From positions 1 to 64,000 of the forward strand of contig NZ_RCWB01000004.1 in the NCBI RefSeq assembly GCF_018448885.1: DNA of 64,000 bases. Reading direction: 5' to 3'. This document shows positions 7,967 to 19,775 of the stretch, in pieces; position 1 is the stretch's first letter; every line of letters begins with the position of its first letter. The position numbers were made by a program, and so were the translations under genes. Source of the DNA: Photorhabdus caribbeanensis (lineage in GTDB: Bacteria > Pseudomonadota > Gammaproteobacteria > Enterobacterales > Enterobacteriaceae). The notes under the pieces were generated by a model. That model worked only from the letters and a program-made list of their open reading frames with translations. It had not been told where the DNA came from and searched no databases.

Positions 7967-8621
7967 TTGATACCTGTAGTTTATCGCCAGAGGCGCTTTA
8001 TATACCCGGCAGATATATTTTTATATCGTTTTCATATATCTGCCTATTCATTGCTCAATAAATTTTTTTTATTAATTCCCGAGATAATCGTGTTTCGATA
8101 GCATATACGTCAGGTGCTTGAACATATTGAAAATGGCAGGACTTTTGATTGTGGGTAAACCACTTTCGTTTAGAAAAGATTCACCATCAATACTAATACA
8201 TCTCCTTTTTGTTCTACTCTATTTATATACATGCTATGAATAAAATCTTCATGTTGGCGGATAATACAACCGGCTTTTTTTAGTCATTGATTTCGTTTAA
8301 TCGGCGTTGTTTTGTTCTGTCTTTTCCTGTCCTTATCAAAAATAATTTGTTGCGCATCATTTTTTATCAGGTAGAGTGTGAACTTTTCATCATGCAGATG
8401 GAAGATTTTGTTTACGGTGATCACTTCATCCATTTGCATAGCACATGGGCGGTATCTAAAATACCTTAGATAATTCAATATGTTTCGAGTTTGGGGAAAT
8501 CAACTGAATAAAAATAAGTTGATATATTGAGAATCTATCGCAATATAAAAAGAGGTTTTAAATACCGTGATATGGCGCAGTGAATTCCACCATCTGAAAA
8601 GATAATTAGGTAAAGATAACT
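7967..8621. other. Long intergenic region before topA
   Basis: About 655 AT-rich bases. An 11-bp perfect inverted repeat (GGCAGATATAT at 8008-8018, ATATATCTGCC at 8034-8044) follows the hydrolase and may form a hairpin, though no T-run follows it. In the middle, opposite frames overlap (8284-8478 minus, 8287-8469 plus). The minus one reads plausibly (DEVITVNKIFHLHDEKFTLY...) but has only a TTG start and no ribosome-binding site, so it may be a gene remnant. The topA promoter must lie in the last ~150 bases. Confidence 0.4.
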
Positions 8622-11222
8622 ATGGGTAAAGCTCTTGTAATAGTGGAGTCCCCGGCAAAGGCCAAAACAATCAACAAATATTTGGGGAGTGACTACGTGG
8701 TGAAATCCAGCGTTGGTCATATCCGTGATTTGCCGACCAGTGGCTCAGCCAGCCAAAAGAGTTCGAGCTCATCTACCGATAAGTCTAAGAAGAAGGTTAA
8801 AAAAGATGAGAAAGCTGCATTAGTCAACCGTATGGGGGTTGATCCATACCGTGGTTGGGAAGCGAATTATCAGATTTTGCCGGGCAAAGAGAAGGTCGTG
8901 GCAGAGCTAAAATCATTGGCTGAAAAAGTTGATCATGTTTATCTCGCAACGGATCTTGACCGTGAGGGAGAAGCCATTGCATGGCACTTGCGGGAAGTGA
9001 TTGGTGGTGATGGCGATCGTTTTAGCCGGGTTGTTTTTAATGAAATCACTAAAAATGCCATCAAGCAGGCATTTGATAATCCGGGTGAATTAAATATTCA
9101 CCGGATAAATGCTCAACAAGCTCGCCGTTTTATGGATCGAGTCGTGGGTTATATGGTTTCTCCGCTACTGTGGAAAAAGGTTGCCAGAGGGCTTTCCGCC
9201 GGTCGTGTGCAATCGGTGGCGGTACGCCTTGTGGTAGAAAGGGAGCGTGAGATTAAAGCGTTTGTGCCGGTAGAATATTGGCAATTGCATGCTGATTTGC
9301 TGGCGAAAGGCGAAATTTCACTGCATATGGAAGTGACCCATCAGCAGGGTAAACCGTTTAAGCCGGTTAATAGTGAACAAACCCAAGCCGCCGTCTCTTT
9401 GCTGGAAAAAGCCCGTTACAAGGTGATCGATCGTGAAGATCGTCCAACATCCAGCAAACCGAGTGCGCCGTTTATCACATCTACGTTGCAACAGGCCGCC
9501 AGCACGCGTTTAGGGTTTGGTGTTAAAAAGACCATGATGATGGCTCAGCGTTTGTATGAGGCCGGATATATTACTTATATGCGTACTGATTCGACTAATT
9601 TGAGTCAGGATGCGCTGGATATGGTTCGTGGTTATATCAGTGATAATTTTGGCGATAAATACCTGCCAAAAGCGGCCAATACTTACAGTAGTAAAGAGAA
9701 TTCACAGGAAGCGCATGAAGCGATTCGTCCTTCCAGTGTTGATATCATGGCAGAACAACTGAAAGATATGGATGCGGATGCACAGAAGTTGTATCAGCTA
9801 ATTTGGCGTCAGTTTGTGGCTTGCCAGATGACACCGGCGAAATACGATTCCACAACATTGACTGTACAGGCGGGTGATTTTGAATTGCGTGCCAAAGGTC
9901 GTACATTGCGTTTTGATGGCTGGACAAAAGTGATGCCTGTATTGCGCAAAGGTGACGAAGACCACACGTTGCCGGTTGTTGAAATTGGTACAGAACTTGA
10001 TTTGCAACAACTGATCCCAAGCCAGCACTTCACCAAACCACCGGCACGTTACAGTGAGGCATCCCTGGTTAAAGAGCTGGAGAAACGCAGTATTGGTCGG
10101 CCATCCACTTATGCTTCCATTATCTCTACGATTCAGGAGCGTGGTTATGTTCGCGTAGAGAGTCGCCGTTTCTACTCAGAGAAAATGGGGGAGATTGTTA
10201 CTGATCGTCTGGAAGAGAATTTCAACGAGCTGATGAGTTATGATTTTACTGCGCGAATGGAAGATCAGCTTGATCAGGTTGCAAGTAATAAAGCCGAATG
10301 GAAAGGGGTTCTGGATGAGTTTTTCACTGATTTTAGTGAACAACTAGACGTAGCTAATAAAGAACCGGAAGAGGGTGGCATGCGCCCCAATCCGATGGTT
10401 ATTACCTCTATTGAGTGTCCGACATGTCAGCGCTCTATGGGCATTCGAACGGCAACTACCGGCGTTTTCCTGGGTTGTTCTGGCTATGCGTTGTCACCTA
10501 AAGAGCGTTGTAAACAGACGATAAACCTTATCCCTGAGAATGAAATTCTTAACGTCTTGGAAGGGGATGAGGCGGAAACAAACGCATTGCGCGCCCGCCG
10601 TCGCTGTAAAAAATGTGGTACGGCGATGGACAGCTACCTCATTGATAACCAACGTAAATTACATGTTTGCGGTAATAACCCTGCTTGTGATGGTTATGAA
10701 GTGGAAGAGGGTGAATTTCGCATTAAGGGATATGACGGCCCTGTTATCGAATGTGATAAATGTGGCGCTGAAATGCACCTGAAAATGGGGCGTTTCGGTA
10801 AATACATGGGCTGTACCGATGAGGCTTGTAAAAATACCCGTAAGATCTTGCGTAGTGGAGAAGTCGCGCCGCCAAAAGAGGACCCGGTTCCGTTACCAGA
10901 GCTTCCTTGTGAAAAATCTGACGCCTATTTTGTATTGCGCGATGGTGCCGCTGGCGTATTTTTAGCGGCAAATACTTTCCCTAAATCTAGAGAGACCAGA
11001 GCGCCATTGGTAGAAGAGTTAGCGCGTTTTAAAGAGCGTCTGCCGGAGAAATTGCGCTATTTGGCTGATGCTCCTGTGGCAGATGCTGAAGGCAACAAAA
11101 CAGTTATCCGTTTCAGCCGTAAAACTAAACAGCAATATGCTTCTTCGGAGAAAAATGGCAAGGCAACGGGTTGGAGTGTGTTTTATGTTGATGGAAAATG
11201 GGTTGAGAAAGATAAAAAGTAA
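8622..11222 (+). CDS. topA: DNA topoisomerase I
   Basis: An 866-residue type IA topoisomerase (E. coli 865) that relaxes negative supercoils by transient cleavage of one strand. The TOPRIM domain comes first ([19 protein letters not shown]; the acidic DLDREGE cluster near residue 110). The active-site tyrosine lies in [11 protein letters not shown] near residue 320. Three C4 zinc-ribbon modules follow after residue 590 (starting [24 protein letters not shown] and [12 protein letters not shown]), then a basic C-terminal domain ending in KWVEKDKK. The insert [16 protein letters not shown] near residue 50 is a lysine/serine-rich loop of the TOPRIM domain. Its position before cysB is conserved. 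Confidence 0.98.
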   Translation: MGKALVIVESPAKAKTINKYLGSDYVVKSSVGHIRDLPTSGSASQKSSSSSTDKSKKKVKKDEKAALVNRMGVDPYRGWEANYQILPGKEKVVAELKSLAEKVDHVYLATDLDREGEAIAWHLREVIGGDGDRFSRVVFNEITKNAIKQAFDNPGELNIHRINAQQARRFMDRVVGYMVSPLLWKKVARGLSAGRVQSVAVRLVVEREREIKAFVPVEYWQLHADLLAKGEISLHMEVTHQQGKPFKPVNSEQTQAAVSLLEKARYKVIDREDRPTSSKPSAPFITSTLQQAASTRLGFGVKKTMMMAQRLYEAGYITYMRTDSTNLSQDALDMVRGYISDNFGDKYLPKAANTYSSKENSQEAHEAIRPSSVDIMAEQLKDMDADAQKLYQLIWRQFVACQMTPAKYDSTTLTVQAGDFELRAKGRTLRFDGWTKVMPVLRKGDEDHTLPVVEIGTELDLQQLIPSQHFTKPPARYSEASLVKELEKRSIGRPSTYASIISTIQERGYVRVESRRFYSEKMGEIVTDRLEENFNELMSYDFTARMEDQLDQVASNKAEWKGVLDEFFTDFSEQLDVANKEPEEGGMRPNPMVITSIECPTCQRSMGIRTATTGVFLGCSGYALSPKERCKQTINLIPENEILNVLEGDEAETNALRARRRCKKCGTAMDSYLIDNQRKLHVCGNNPACDGYEVEEGEFRIKGYDGPVIECDKCGAEMHLKMGRFGKYMGCTDEACKNTRKILRSGEVAPPKEDPVPLPELPCEKSDAYFVLRDGAAGVFLAANTFPKSRETRAPLVEELARFKERLPEKLRYLADAPVADAEGNKTVIRFSRKTKQQYASSEKNGKATGWSVFYVDGKWVEKDKK

Positions 11223-11282
11223 CAAATTTTGACAGAATCAACACTCTCTTTTTCTTAGAAAAGGGATTATTTTCTTCTATTA

Positions 11283-11309
11283 AGCCAACCTAATAGGTTG
11301 GCTTTTTTC
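11283..11309 (+). terminator. Rho-independent terminator of topA
   Basis: AGCCAACC (11283-11290) pairs perfectly with GGTTGGCT (11296-11303) around a 5-base loop and is followed by six T residues, about 60 bases after the topA stop. Confidence 0.9.
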
Positions 11310-11409
11310 GTCTATAGGCAGTATCTTAAAATATATGAATTAGAGTCGCGCTAAACATTCATTATGAATTTTCAATTATTCGTTATATAAATATATAATC
11401 GTGTTATAG

Positions 11410-12501
<1,092 letters not shown>

Positions 12502-12510
12502 TGAAATAAT

Positions 12511-12546
12511 TAGGGAGCTAATATTGCTATTAGCTTCCTAATTTTG
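12511..12546. terminator. Bidirectional terminator between cysB and the convergent unknown gene
   Basis: A near-perfect 13-bp inverted repeat (TAGGGAGCTAATA at 12511-12523 and TATTAGCTTCCTA at 12528-12540), flanked by A/T-rich bases on both sides, sits between the stops of two convergent genes. Confidence 0.85.
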
Positions 12547-12550
12547 TTTA

Positions 12551-13378
12551 TCAGTTGGATTCAAACTCACCACTGAAGAAGTCATCAGACTCTTCTATTG
12601 ATGTTTTTCTGTGTTTGTTAATGAAACTATCAAAACTGGCTTTAATCTCAGGATTTTCTAGCGCTTCATAGTCTAGGATCGATATTAAGGATGAATACTC
12701 AAAATCAATGTTGACATTTTCATTGGAAGCACAACTTGATAAAAAGTTTGAATTAGTGCTATCAAAATTAACTCGATAGAGTTTTAGTTTCGGAATATAT
12801 ACGGTCTTATCTCCTACAATCAAGGTATCGATCGCAATTGTCAGTGTTACAGTAGAATAGAAGCCTTTATTTTTCCGTATACCTAAGCGGATCGTTTCCC
12901 CTTGTTTAGTAAGGAACTTAGCGAAATCTGGCAGCATATCTGTATTTTCAAATACAACCACATTCATAATGAAATTAAGGAAACTTTTTGAGATGCTTAA
13001 ACCATTTAATGAATCGGTGTAATTTTTCGATTCAACTTTGCTGGTGCCCATTATAGGTAACTTGTTAACCACTTTACTCCAAAAATCCATATCTGTTTTA
13101 TATTGTTCTCCATACTTTTCCGCGTATTTATTGACATAATTGGTTGCAATGGAGGAAAGTGCAATTAATGTTTGACTTAATCTATTAGTTTTCTCTATAA
13201 CTTCTGGTTTATCAGATAATTGTTTGGCTATAATGAACTGAACTAAACCATCTTTTTCGTTATATTTATTGGTATTTTCTATATTAAAATAAGCATCGTC
13301 GATGTGAAAGAACGTATTAGCTTCATTGATTTTTGCGATATGTTCCTGGTTATGTGTAATTGCGTTTTTTATATCCAT
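12551..13378 (-). CDS. Hypothetical protein of 275 residues
   Basis: Not recognised. No signal peptide. The N-terminal half is helical and rich in N, K and Y; the middle has a hydrophobic stretch (SFLNFIMNVVVFENTDMLPD) and beta-like segments (YSTVTLTIAIDTLIVGDKTV); the C-terminus is acidic (ESDDFFSGEFES). Only two cysteines, close together in NFLSSCASNENV. Composition is AT-rich and unlike the flanking cysB and acnA, so it looks like an accessory gene inserted into an otherwise conserved pair. The start has only a weak purine stretch (AAGGAAAAAA) upstream. The small soluble form and location in a likely insect pathogen make a secreted effector or inclusion protein conceivable, but nothing in the sequence shows this. 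Confidence 0.72.
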   Translation of the reverse strand: MDIKNAITHNQEHIAKINEANTFFHIDDAYFNIENTNKYNEKDGLVQFIIAKQLSDKPEVIEKTNRLSQTLIALSSIATNYVNKYAEKYGEQYKTDMDFWSKVVNKLPIMGTSKVESKNYTDSLNGLSISKSFLNFIMNVVVFENTDMLPDFAKFLTKQGETIRLGIRKNKGFYSTVTLTIAIDTLIVGDKTVYIPKLKLYRVNFDSTNSNFLSSCASNENVNIDFEYSSLISILDYEALENPEIKASFDSFINKHRKTSIEESDDFFSGEFESN

Positions 13379-13631
13379 TATTTTTTCCTTGTTTTTTTAA
13401 TTGATAATTTAAATTCAATTGAATTGTTAGCGAACTAATTCTAGCTGATTATCATTCGATTGTTTACCCGACTAAATTATCAAAATTTATTACTGAAATT
13501 CTGATAAATACACTGCATTGACCCATTGTGCGGTAATAAAAAACAAATATTTGCTTATATGTTATGTTTAATATGTGCCATTATCATTAAGGTAGTTTTG
13601 AGTTATGCCAGTATAAGAAGAAGGAGGAGTT

Positions 13632-16307
13632 ATGTCGTTTGATTTGAAAAAGGTTTGTGTTTCAACACTTTCCGCTGCAAGTAAACAATATGATTATTAC
13701 AGCTTACCACTGGTTGCTAAACATTTGGGGGATATTTCCCGTTTGCCCAAATCCATGAAAGTGCTTCTGGAAAATCTTCTTCGCAATATTGATGGCAATT
13801 CTGTTGTTGATGATGATTTGAAAGCGCTTATTGATTGGCAGAATACCGGCCATGCAGATAGAGAAATTGCTTACCGGCCGGCACGTGTATTAATGCAGGA
13901 TTTCACCGGTGTTCCTGCCGTTGTTGATTTAGCGGCTATGAGAGAAGCGGTTCAGCGTCTTGGTGGTGATGTTGAACAAGTTAATCCACTATCACCCGTT
14001 GATTTAGTTATTGACCATTCAGTTATGGTGGATAAATTCGGCACGGAAAAAGCCTTTGAACAAAATGTTCAATTAGAAATGGAACGGAACTATGAACGTT
14101 ATCTCTTTCTGCGTTGGGGGCAGAAAGCATTTAACCGTTTTCGTGTTGTTCCGCCAGGAACGGGAATTTGTCATCAGGTCAATCTGGAATACCTGGGAAA
14201 AACGGTTTGGCATGAAATGCATAACGGGCGGGAGCTGGCTTATCCTGATACCTTAGTTGGTACTGATTCTCATACCACCATGATCAATGGCCTGGGTGTC
14301 TTAGGGTGGGGTGTAGGGGGTATTGAAGCTGAAGCAGCTATGTTAGGGCAACCTGTTTCCATGCTTATTCCTGATGTGGTGGGTTTTAAACTTACCGGCA
14401 AGTTACGCGAAGGGATTACCGCAACAGATCTGGTACTGACAGTAACTCAGATGCTGCGTAAACATGGCGTGGTCGGGAAATTTGTAGAATTTTATGGGGA
14501 TGGGTTAGCTGATTTGCCGCTGGCAGACAGGGCAACTATTGCTAATATGTCGCCGGAATATGGTGCAACTTGCGGTTTCTTCCCGGTAGATGATATTACT
14601 CTGAGCTACATGCGGTTGACAGGGCGTACGGAACAGCAGATTGCGCTGGTGGAAGCCTATTGTAAGGTTCAGGGATTATGGCGAAATCTTGGTGATGAAC
14701 CGGTATTTACCAGCACTCTTGAGCTGGATATGTCAACAGTGGAAGCGAGCCTCGCTGGACCAAAGCGTCCACAAGACAGAGTGGCTTTAGCGCAAGTACC
14801 TCAAGTATTCCAATCAGCCGTTGATCTGGAAATAAATAAATCCCAGGGGAAAACCGCCTCAGCGCCAGTTAATCAAGATAACCAGAAGTATGAGTTAGCA
14901 GAGGGGGCGGTCGTTATTGCGGCAATAACTTCTTGTACCAATACATCTAATCCCAGCGTACTGATGGCTGCGGGTTTGTTGGCGAAGAAAGCGGTTGAGA
15001 GGGGGCTTAAACGCCAACCGTGGGTGAAAACTTCACTGGCGCCCGGCTCGAAAGTAGTGACGGATTACCTTGAACTGGCGGGTTTGATGCCATATCTGGA
15101 GAAACTGGGCTTCAATCTGGTTGGTTATGGTTGCACAACTTGCATTGGTAACTCTGGGCCACTGCCTGAATCTATTGAAATTGCGATTAAGCAAGCTGAT
15201 CTTACCGTCGGCGCCGTCCTTTCTGGCAACCGAAACTTTGAAGGCCGTATCCATCCTCTGATAAAAACTAACTGGCTAGCGTCGCCGCCGTTGGTTGTGG
15301 CGTATGCTTTATCCGGCAGCATGAAAAAGGATTTGACTAAAGATCCCCTTGGTCAAGATCAACAAGGCAATGATATCTATTTGAAAGATATATGGCCTGA
15401 TAGCAAAGAAATTGCTGAAGCCGTTGATCAAATTAAGGCTGATATGTTTCACAAAGAGTATGCGGAAGTCTTTGATGGTGATGAAACATGGCAATCGCTG
15501 GATGTTGCCAGCTCGGCAACTTATCACTTCCAGCCTGATTCTACTTATATTCGCCACCCGCCGTTCTTTAGTGAAATGACAGCAGAGCCAGAAGCAATAA
15601 CGGATATTCACGGTGCGAATATATTGGCTATTCTTGGGGATTCTGTCACCACAGATCATATTTCTCCGGCGGGGAATATCAAAGCTGACAGCCCGGCAGG
15701 GCGTTATCTTCAAGAACATGGCGTTGAACCTAAAGATTTTAACTCCTATGGCTCAAGGCGCGGTAATCATGAAGTGATGATGCGTGGAACGTTTGCCAAT
15801 ATTCGCATTCGTAATGAGATGATTTCTGGTGTAGAAGGAGGATATACCCGCCATATTCCGTCACAGACACAATTAGCGATTTATGATGCGGCTATGCGTT
15901 ATCAGGAAGAAAAAACGCCATTAGCTATTATTGCGGGTAAAGAATATGGTTCCGGTTCGAGCCGCGACTGGGCAGCGAAAGGGACTCGATTATTGGGCGT
16001 TAGAGTGGTGATCGCGGAATCATTTGAGCGGATTCACCGTTCGAATCTGATTGGTATGGGCGTATTACCATTGGAATTTCCTCATGGCGTAAATCGTAAG
16101 ACGCTAAATCTGCAAGGTGATGAGACAATTGATATTGAAGGGATGAATAACCTCAAGCCGGGACAGATTGTACCGGTGAAAGTGACTTATGTGGATGGGC
16201 GTAAGGAAATCATTAATGCCCAGTGTCGTATTGATACCAGAACTGAATTAGATTATTTCCACCACGGTGGTATCCTGCATTATGTTATTCGCCACATGTT
16301 GAAATAG
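13632..16307 (+). CDS. acnA: Aconitate hydratase A
   Basis: An 891-residue monomeric aconitase (E. coli AcnA 891 aa) that interconverts citrate and isocitrate in the TCA cycle through a 4Fe-4S cluster. Cluster ligands are visible as a single Cys in [12 protein letters not shown] (near residue 435) and the pair in [16 protein letters not shown] (near residue 500). Earlier blocks [20 protein letters not shown] and the C-terminal swivel domain with [28 protein letters not shown] and [15 protein letters not shown] are all present. The start has a strong AAGGAGGAG ribosome-binding site. AcnA is the stationary-phase and oxidative-stress form in E. coli. No promoter was identified in the 250 bases upstream. 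Confidence 0.98.
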   Translation: MSFDLKKVCVSTLSAASKQYDYYSLPLVAKHLGDISRLPKSMKVLLENLLRNIDGNSVVDDDLKALIDWQNTGHADREIAYRPARVLMQDFTGVPAVVDLAAMREAVQRLGGDVEQVNPLSPVDLVIDHSVMVDKFGTEKAFEQNVQLEMERNYERYLFLRWGQKAFNRFRVVPPGTGICHQVNLEYLGKTVWHEMHNGRELAYPDTLVGTDSHTTMINGLGVLGWGVGGIEAEAAMLGQPVSMLIPDVVGFKLTGKLREGITATDLVLTVTQMLRKHGVVGKFVEFYGDGLADLPLADRATIANMSPEYGATCGFFPVDDITLSYMRLTGRTEQQIALVEAYCKVQGLWRNLGDEPVFTSTLELDMSTVEASLAGPKRPQDRVALAQVPQVFQSAVDLEINKSQGKTASAPVNQDNQKYELAEGAVVIAAITSCTNTSNPSVLMAAGLLAKKAVERGLKRQPWVKTSLAPGSKVVTDYLELAGLMPYLEKLGFNLVGYGCTTCIGNSGPLPESIEIAIKQADLTVGAVLSGNRNFEGRIHPLIKTNWLASPPLVVAYALSGSMKKDLTKDPLGQDQQGNDIYLKDIWPDSKEIAEAVDQIKADMFHKEYAEVFDGDETWQSLDVASSATYHFQPDSTYIRHPPFFSEMTAEPEAITDIHGANILAILGDSVTTDHISPAGNIKADSPAGRYLQEHGVEPKDFNSYGSRRGNHEVMMRGTFANIRIRNEMISGVEGGYTRHIPSQTQLAIYDAAMRYQEEKTPLAIIAGKEYGSGSSRDWAAKGTRLLGVRVVIAESFERIHRSNLIGMGVLPLEFPHGVNRKTLNLQGDETIDIEGMNNLKPGQIVPVKVTYVDGRKEIINAQCRIDTRTELDYFHHGGILHYVIRHMLK

Positions 16308-16322
16308 TTTTTGCAGCATACT

Positions 16323-16359
16323 AAAGACGGCACTGATTATTTAGGCGCCGTCTTTACCT
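16323..16359. terminator. Terminator between acnA and ribA
   Basis: AAAGACGGC (16323-16331) and GCCGTCTTT (16347-16355) form a perfect 9-bp stem between the convergent acnA and ribA stops. It carries T residues on the plus side and A residues that read as T on the minus side, so it may serve both genes. Confidence 0.85.
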
Positions 16360-16376
16360 GCTAGTTTACTGAAAAA

Positions 16377-16973
16377 CTAATTTTGCTCAGGTAACAAATG
16401 CCCCATTTTTCTGGCTTTGGTGTCCAAGTAATAAGCATTTTTAGGATTCCGGCCGGTAATTAATGGAACACGTTCTACGATATTAATACCTGCTTCGGTC
16501 ATAATTTCCACTTTTTTGGGATTATTTGTCAGCAGACGAATAGCTTGAACGCCGAGTAATTTATACATATCTGCACATAGGGTGAAATCACGCTCGTCGG
16601 CGGCAAAACCTAACTGATGGTTAGCTTCTACAGTATCGATACCATTGTCTTGTAATGCGTAAGCTCGAATTTTATTGATTAAACCGATATTACGGCCTTC
16701 TTGCCGATGGTAAAGTAATACACCTCGCCCTTCTTTAGCAATCTGAGCAAGGGCGGCTTCAAGTTGAAATCCGCAATCACAACGTAGACTAAACAGGGCG
16801 TCACCGGTCAGGCATTCTGAATGGATCCTGGAAAGAACGGGCTCATTGCCAGCAATAGCACCGTATACTAATGCGATATGATCTTGACCTGTGGCGACTT
16901 CTTCAAAGCCGACCATTAAAAAATCGCCCCAAGGAGTAGGTAACTTGGCCTCAGCGACTCGTTTTAATTGCAT
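16377..16973 (-). CDS. ribA: GTP cyclohydrolase II
   Basis: A 198-residue enzyme that opens GTP to 2,5-diamino-6-ribosylamino-pyrimidinone phosphate, the first step of riboflavin synthesis. The zinc site is visible as [17 protein letters not shown] (three Cys) near residues 54-70. The GTP-binding and catalytic blocks [20 protein letters not shown] and [14 protein letters not shown] ([10 protein letters not shown]) follow. ATG 16973 gives the E. coli-like N-terminus [18 protein letters not shown]. An ATG four codons upstream (16985) is equally open and neither has a strong ribosome-binding site. An ERIC element begins only 28 bases upstream of 16985, so it lies within or next to the ribA leader. 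Confidence 0.96.
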   Translation of the reverse strand: MQLKRVAEAKLPTPWGDFLMVGFEEVATGQDHIALVYGAIAGNEPVLSRIHSECLTGDALFSLRCDCGFQLEAALAQIAKEGRGVLLYHRQEGRNIGLINKIRAYALQDNGIDTVEANHQLGFAADERDFTLCADMYKLLGVQAIRLLTNNPKKVEIMTEAGINIVERVPLITGRNPKNAYYLDTKARKMGHLLPEQN

Positions 16974-17012
16974 TTTATTGCTCATATGTTGATTCAGACT
17001 CGTTGCAAGACA

Positions 17013-17139
17013 TATACCCGTCATCTTTCAAATTACCTCTTTGTTGGCTGCGCTCACTCACCCCAGTCACATAGTTATCTATGCTCCCGGGGATTCGTTC
17101 CCTTGCCGTTACGATGCATCTTGAAATCCATAGGGTATA
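17013..17139. repeat. Full-length ERIC element
   Basis: A 127-base imperfect palindrome with TATACCC at the left end and GGGTATA at the right. Its core contains CACCCCAGTCACATAGTTAT and CTCCCGGGGATTCGTTC, the reverse of the enterobacterial repetitive intergenic consensus (compare the standard ERIC primer sequences). It lies between ribA and pgpB, close to the ribA start. A second, truncated copy is at 51150-51244. Confidence 0.9.
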
Positions 17140-17346
17140 GATGTGGAAAACAATATCGGTCTGGGAAATCAGCGGACACTGCATAAAAGATTTTCTCTGA
17201 TTATAATGCGGCGTATTTTGCCATATTTACTGAAAATTATCTGTCAAAAACTTTCAAATAATCATATATAAATAGCAGTGATGGCACTAACATGCTAACG
17301 CTGAACAGGTTTTTAAAATGTGTATAAAAATAGTCTGGTGTCAGAT

Positions 17347-18081
17347 ATGAATCAATTTCTCAAACCCATTATTATCGCAACTCTGATTCTATTGTTACCA
17401 CCTGTAGCAGTATTGATGGTAGGTTGGCAATGGCAGCCTATGAGTGAGTATTTATGGCTTGAAATACTGTATTGGATTACGAATACTTCTGGTAAGCCGT
17501 GGTGTTATCTGGTTTTTCTGTTCTTTATTTTAGGGCTGTTACTGTTGTTCGCGACTTCGGTTAGACAGGGGGGAGTATTGGTCGCTGTTGTTATGGCGCT
17601 CCTTTTAACGGGGCAAGGCATAAAGATTTTGGTAAAAAATACCACTAAAGAGCCTCGCCCCTATGTTATTTGGTTAGAAAAAAATTATCGGGTGCCAACA
17701 GATGAGTTTTATCAGCACCAACGAAAACAGCGGGCTGAGTTGTTGCAACGCTATTTAAAAGCTGATGACCGTATTCCACAATGGCAACTTATTCATTGGA
17801 AAAGAGAGACTGGATATGCTTTTCCTTCTGGGCATACCTTGTTTGCTGCAAGTTTGTCACTACTTTTAGTTGGTTTTTTATGGCCGCGTCGTCGCTATAT
17901 TTTATCTATAATTGTGACGATATGGGCAATGAGTGTTTTGAGTAGCAGGATGGCATTAGGTATGCACTGGCCGCAGGATATTATCACATCAACGTTAATT
18001 AGCGCGGTACTAGTGATGGCTATTTGTTATCTCACAGAAAAATGGCGGTTGATTGACGACAAAAAGGATTTGGCGGAGTAA
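17347..18081 (+). CDS. pgpB: Phosphatidylglycerophosphatase B (PAP2 family)
   Basis: A 244-residue inner-membrane phosphatase that dephosphorylates phosphatidylglycerol phosphate and undecaprenyl pyrophosphate. There are about six hydrophobic segments. The three PAP2 motifs are present: KNTTKEPRPYVIWLEKN near residue 100, FPSGHTLFAAS near residue 160 and SRMALGMHWPQDIITS near residue 200; the His of PSGH and of MHWP and the Asp are catalytic. The frame allows GTG 17320, but ATG 17347 aligns with the E. coli start (31 residues to WQWQP). The gene leads the conserved pgpB-lapA-lapB-pyrF-yciH series. Confidence 0.93.
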   Translation: MNQFLKPIIIATLILLLPPVAVLMVGWQWQPMSEYLWLEILYWITNTSGKPWCYLVFLFFILGLLLLFATSVRQGGVLVAVVMALLLTGQGIKILVKNTTKEPRPYVIWLEKNYRVPTDEFYQHQRKQRAELLQRYLKADDRIPQWQLIHWKRETGYAFPSGHTLFAASLSLLLVGFLWPRRRYILSIIVTIWAMSVLSSRMALGMHWPQDIITSTLISAVLVMAICYLTEKWRLIDDKKDLAE

Positions 18082-18241
18082 TTGCTTCTTATTTACACTT
18101 AATCGATGGGAAGATAGCGTAAAATAGCTGAAAGGCGCATTTATCATGATAAATTGCTTCCTTTATCCAGACTGGAAATGCTAATTTAATGAGCCGTTAT
18201 CCAGCATAATGTCCAAGCAACAATAGATAACAGGAAAAAAT

Positions 18242-18553
18242 GTGAAATATTTTCTGATTTTATTACTGGTGTTGGTGATCTTTGTCATCTCGGTGACTCT
18301 TGGATCAAATAACGATCAGGTTGTTACATTTAACTATCTGATTGCTAAAGGGAATTACTCTGTATCTACACTTTTAGCTGTATTGTTTGCTAGCGGTTTC
18401 GTGTTAGGTTGGGTTATTTGTGGATTATTTTATCTTCGTGCTCGTTTGTCATTAGGAAGAGCGGAACGAAAGATTAAGCGACTCGAAGCGCAACTGGAGC
18501 AACCTGCTGAGCCTTCGGTTACTCATTCATCGCTTGCACTTAGCAAGGAATAA
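18242..18553 (+). CDS. lapA: Lipopolysaccharide assembly protein A
   Basis: A 103-residue membrane protein (formerly YciS) with two hydrophobic segments: MKYFLILLLVLVIFVISVTL at the N-terminus and LLAVLFASGFVLGWVICGLF near residues 40-60. A coiled-coil C-terminal tail follows (RLSLGRAERKIKRLEAQLEQ). The start is GTG, preceded by AACAGGAAAAAA; no ATG lies in frame nearby. lapB follows after six bases. LapA and LapB together adjust LpxC stability and hence LPS synthesis in E. coli. Confidence 0.92.
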   Translation: MKYFLILLLVLVIFVISVTLGSNNDQVVTFNYLIAKGNYSVSTLLAVLFASGFVLGWVICGLFYLRARLSLGRAERKIKRLEAQLEQPAEPSVTHSSLALSKE

Positions 18554-18559
18554 ACTCCT

Positions 18560-19729
18560 ATGTTAGAGCTGTTGTTTCTGCTGCTTCCTGTGGCCGCTGC
18601 TTATGGCTGGTATATGGGGCGCAGAAGTGCTCAACAGGATAAGCAACAAAATGCTGATCGCTTATCACGGGAATATGTTGCCGGGGTTAACTTTCTCTTA
18701 TCAAACCAGCAAGATAAAGCTGTGGATCTGTTTCTTGAAATGCTTAAAGAGGACAGTTCTGCTTTTGAAGCTCATTTGACTTTGGGGAATTTATTCCGTT
18801 CCAGGGGTGAAGTAGAACGGGCTATCCGCATCCATCAATCTCTCATGGAAAGCGCTTCTCTGACATTTGATCAGCGTCTGCTTGCGACGCAACAATTGGG
18901 CCGCGATTATATGTCTGCGGGTTTGTATGATCGTGCTGAAAATATGTTTGCTCAATTGGTAAATGAGAAAGATTTTCGGGAAAATGCGCTTCAATCGTTG
19001 CTGGCTATTTATCAATTAACCAGTGATTGGAAAAAAGCCATTGATATCGCTGAAAAATTAGTCAAATCCGGCAAGCATGATTTACGGGAAAAAATTGCTC
19101 ATTTTTATTGTGAACTCGCTTTGCAGGAGATGAGTAGCGATGATCTTGATGAGGCTATCAGTTATCTCAATAAAGCGGTTCAGGCAGATAAAAACTGCGC
19201 TAGAGTTTCCATCATGTTGGGGCGCCTGTTTATGGCCCGCCAAGAGTACATGAAAGCAGCGGATGCTTTAAAATCGGTTCTTGAGCAAGATAAAAAGTTG
19301 GTTAGTGAGGTGTTGCCTATTCTCCAGGAGTGTTACCAGCATCTGAATCAGATTGATGAATGGGAAGATTTCCTGAGACGTTGTGTAGAGGAAGATTGTG
19401 GGGCCACGGCTGAACTTTTGTTGGCTGATATTATCGAGCAGCAAAAAGGGCGTGAAGTCGCACAAATTTATATCAACCATCGATTAGAGCGTCATCCGAC
19501 CATGCGCCTGTTTTATCGCCTGATGGATTACCATTTGGCCGAGGCAGAAGAGGGACGGGCGAAAGAGAGTATTATCTTGCTGCGGGACATGGTTGGTGAG
19601 CAAATTCGTACCAAACCTAATTATCGCTGCCATAAATGCGGCTTTACTTCTCATTCACTTTATTGGCACTGTCCATCATGCCGTTCGTGGGATTCAATTA
19701 AACCGATCCGTGGATTAGATGGTCAGTGA
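18560..19729 (+). CDS. lapB: Lipopolysaccharide assembly protein B
   Basis: A 389-residue protein (formerly YciM; E. coli 389 aa) anchored by one N-terminal membrane helix (LLFLLLPVAAAYGWYMG) with the bulk in the cytoplasm. Tetratricopeptide repeats run from about residue 35 to 330 (for example AFEAHLTLGNLFRSRGEVER, CARVSIMLGRLFMARQEYMK). The C-terminal rubredoxin-type metal-binding domain has two CxxC pairs: CHKCGFTSHSLYWHCPSC. In E. coli, LapB recruits FtsH to degrade LpxC, balancing LPS and phospholipid. It is directly downstream of lapA. Confidence 0.96.
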   Translation: MLELLFLLLPVAAAYGWYMGRRSAQQDKQQNADRLSREYVAGVNFLLSNQQDKAVDLFLEMLKEDSSAFEAHLTLGNLFRSRGEVERAIRIHQSLMESASLTFDQRLLATQQLGRDYMSAGLYDRAENMFAQLVNEKDFRENALQSLLAIYQLTSDWKKAIDIAEKLVKSGKHDLREKIAHFYCELALQEMSSDDLDEAISYLNKAVQADKNCARVSIMLGRLFMARQEYMKAADALKSVLEQDKKLVSEVLPILQECYQHLNQIDEWEDFLRRCVEEDCGATAELLLADIIEQQKGREVAQIYINHRLERHPTMRLFYRLMDYHLAEAEEGRAKESIILLRDMVGEQIRTKPNYRCHKCGFTSHSLYWHCPSCRSWDSIKPIRGLDGQ

Positions 19730-19775
19730 CATAGTGTCATCATAATGTTGCTTTGTTAGTCAAAAAGGTTAAAAA

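Noticed and set aside
8284..8478. Overlapping open frames on both strands (64 and 60 codons) before topA
   Set aside because: Neither has a ribosome-binding site or recognisable content; the minus frame starts only at TTG. At most a gene scrap.
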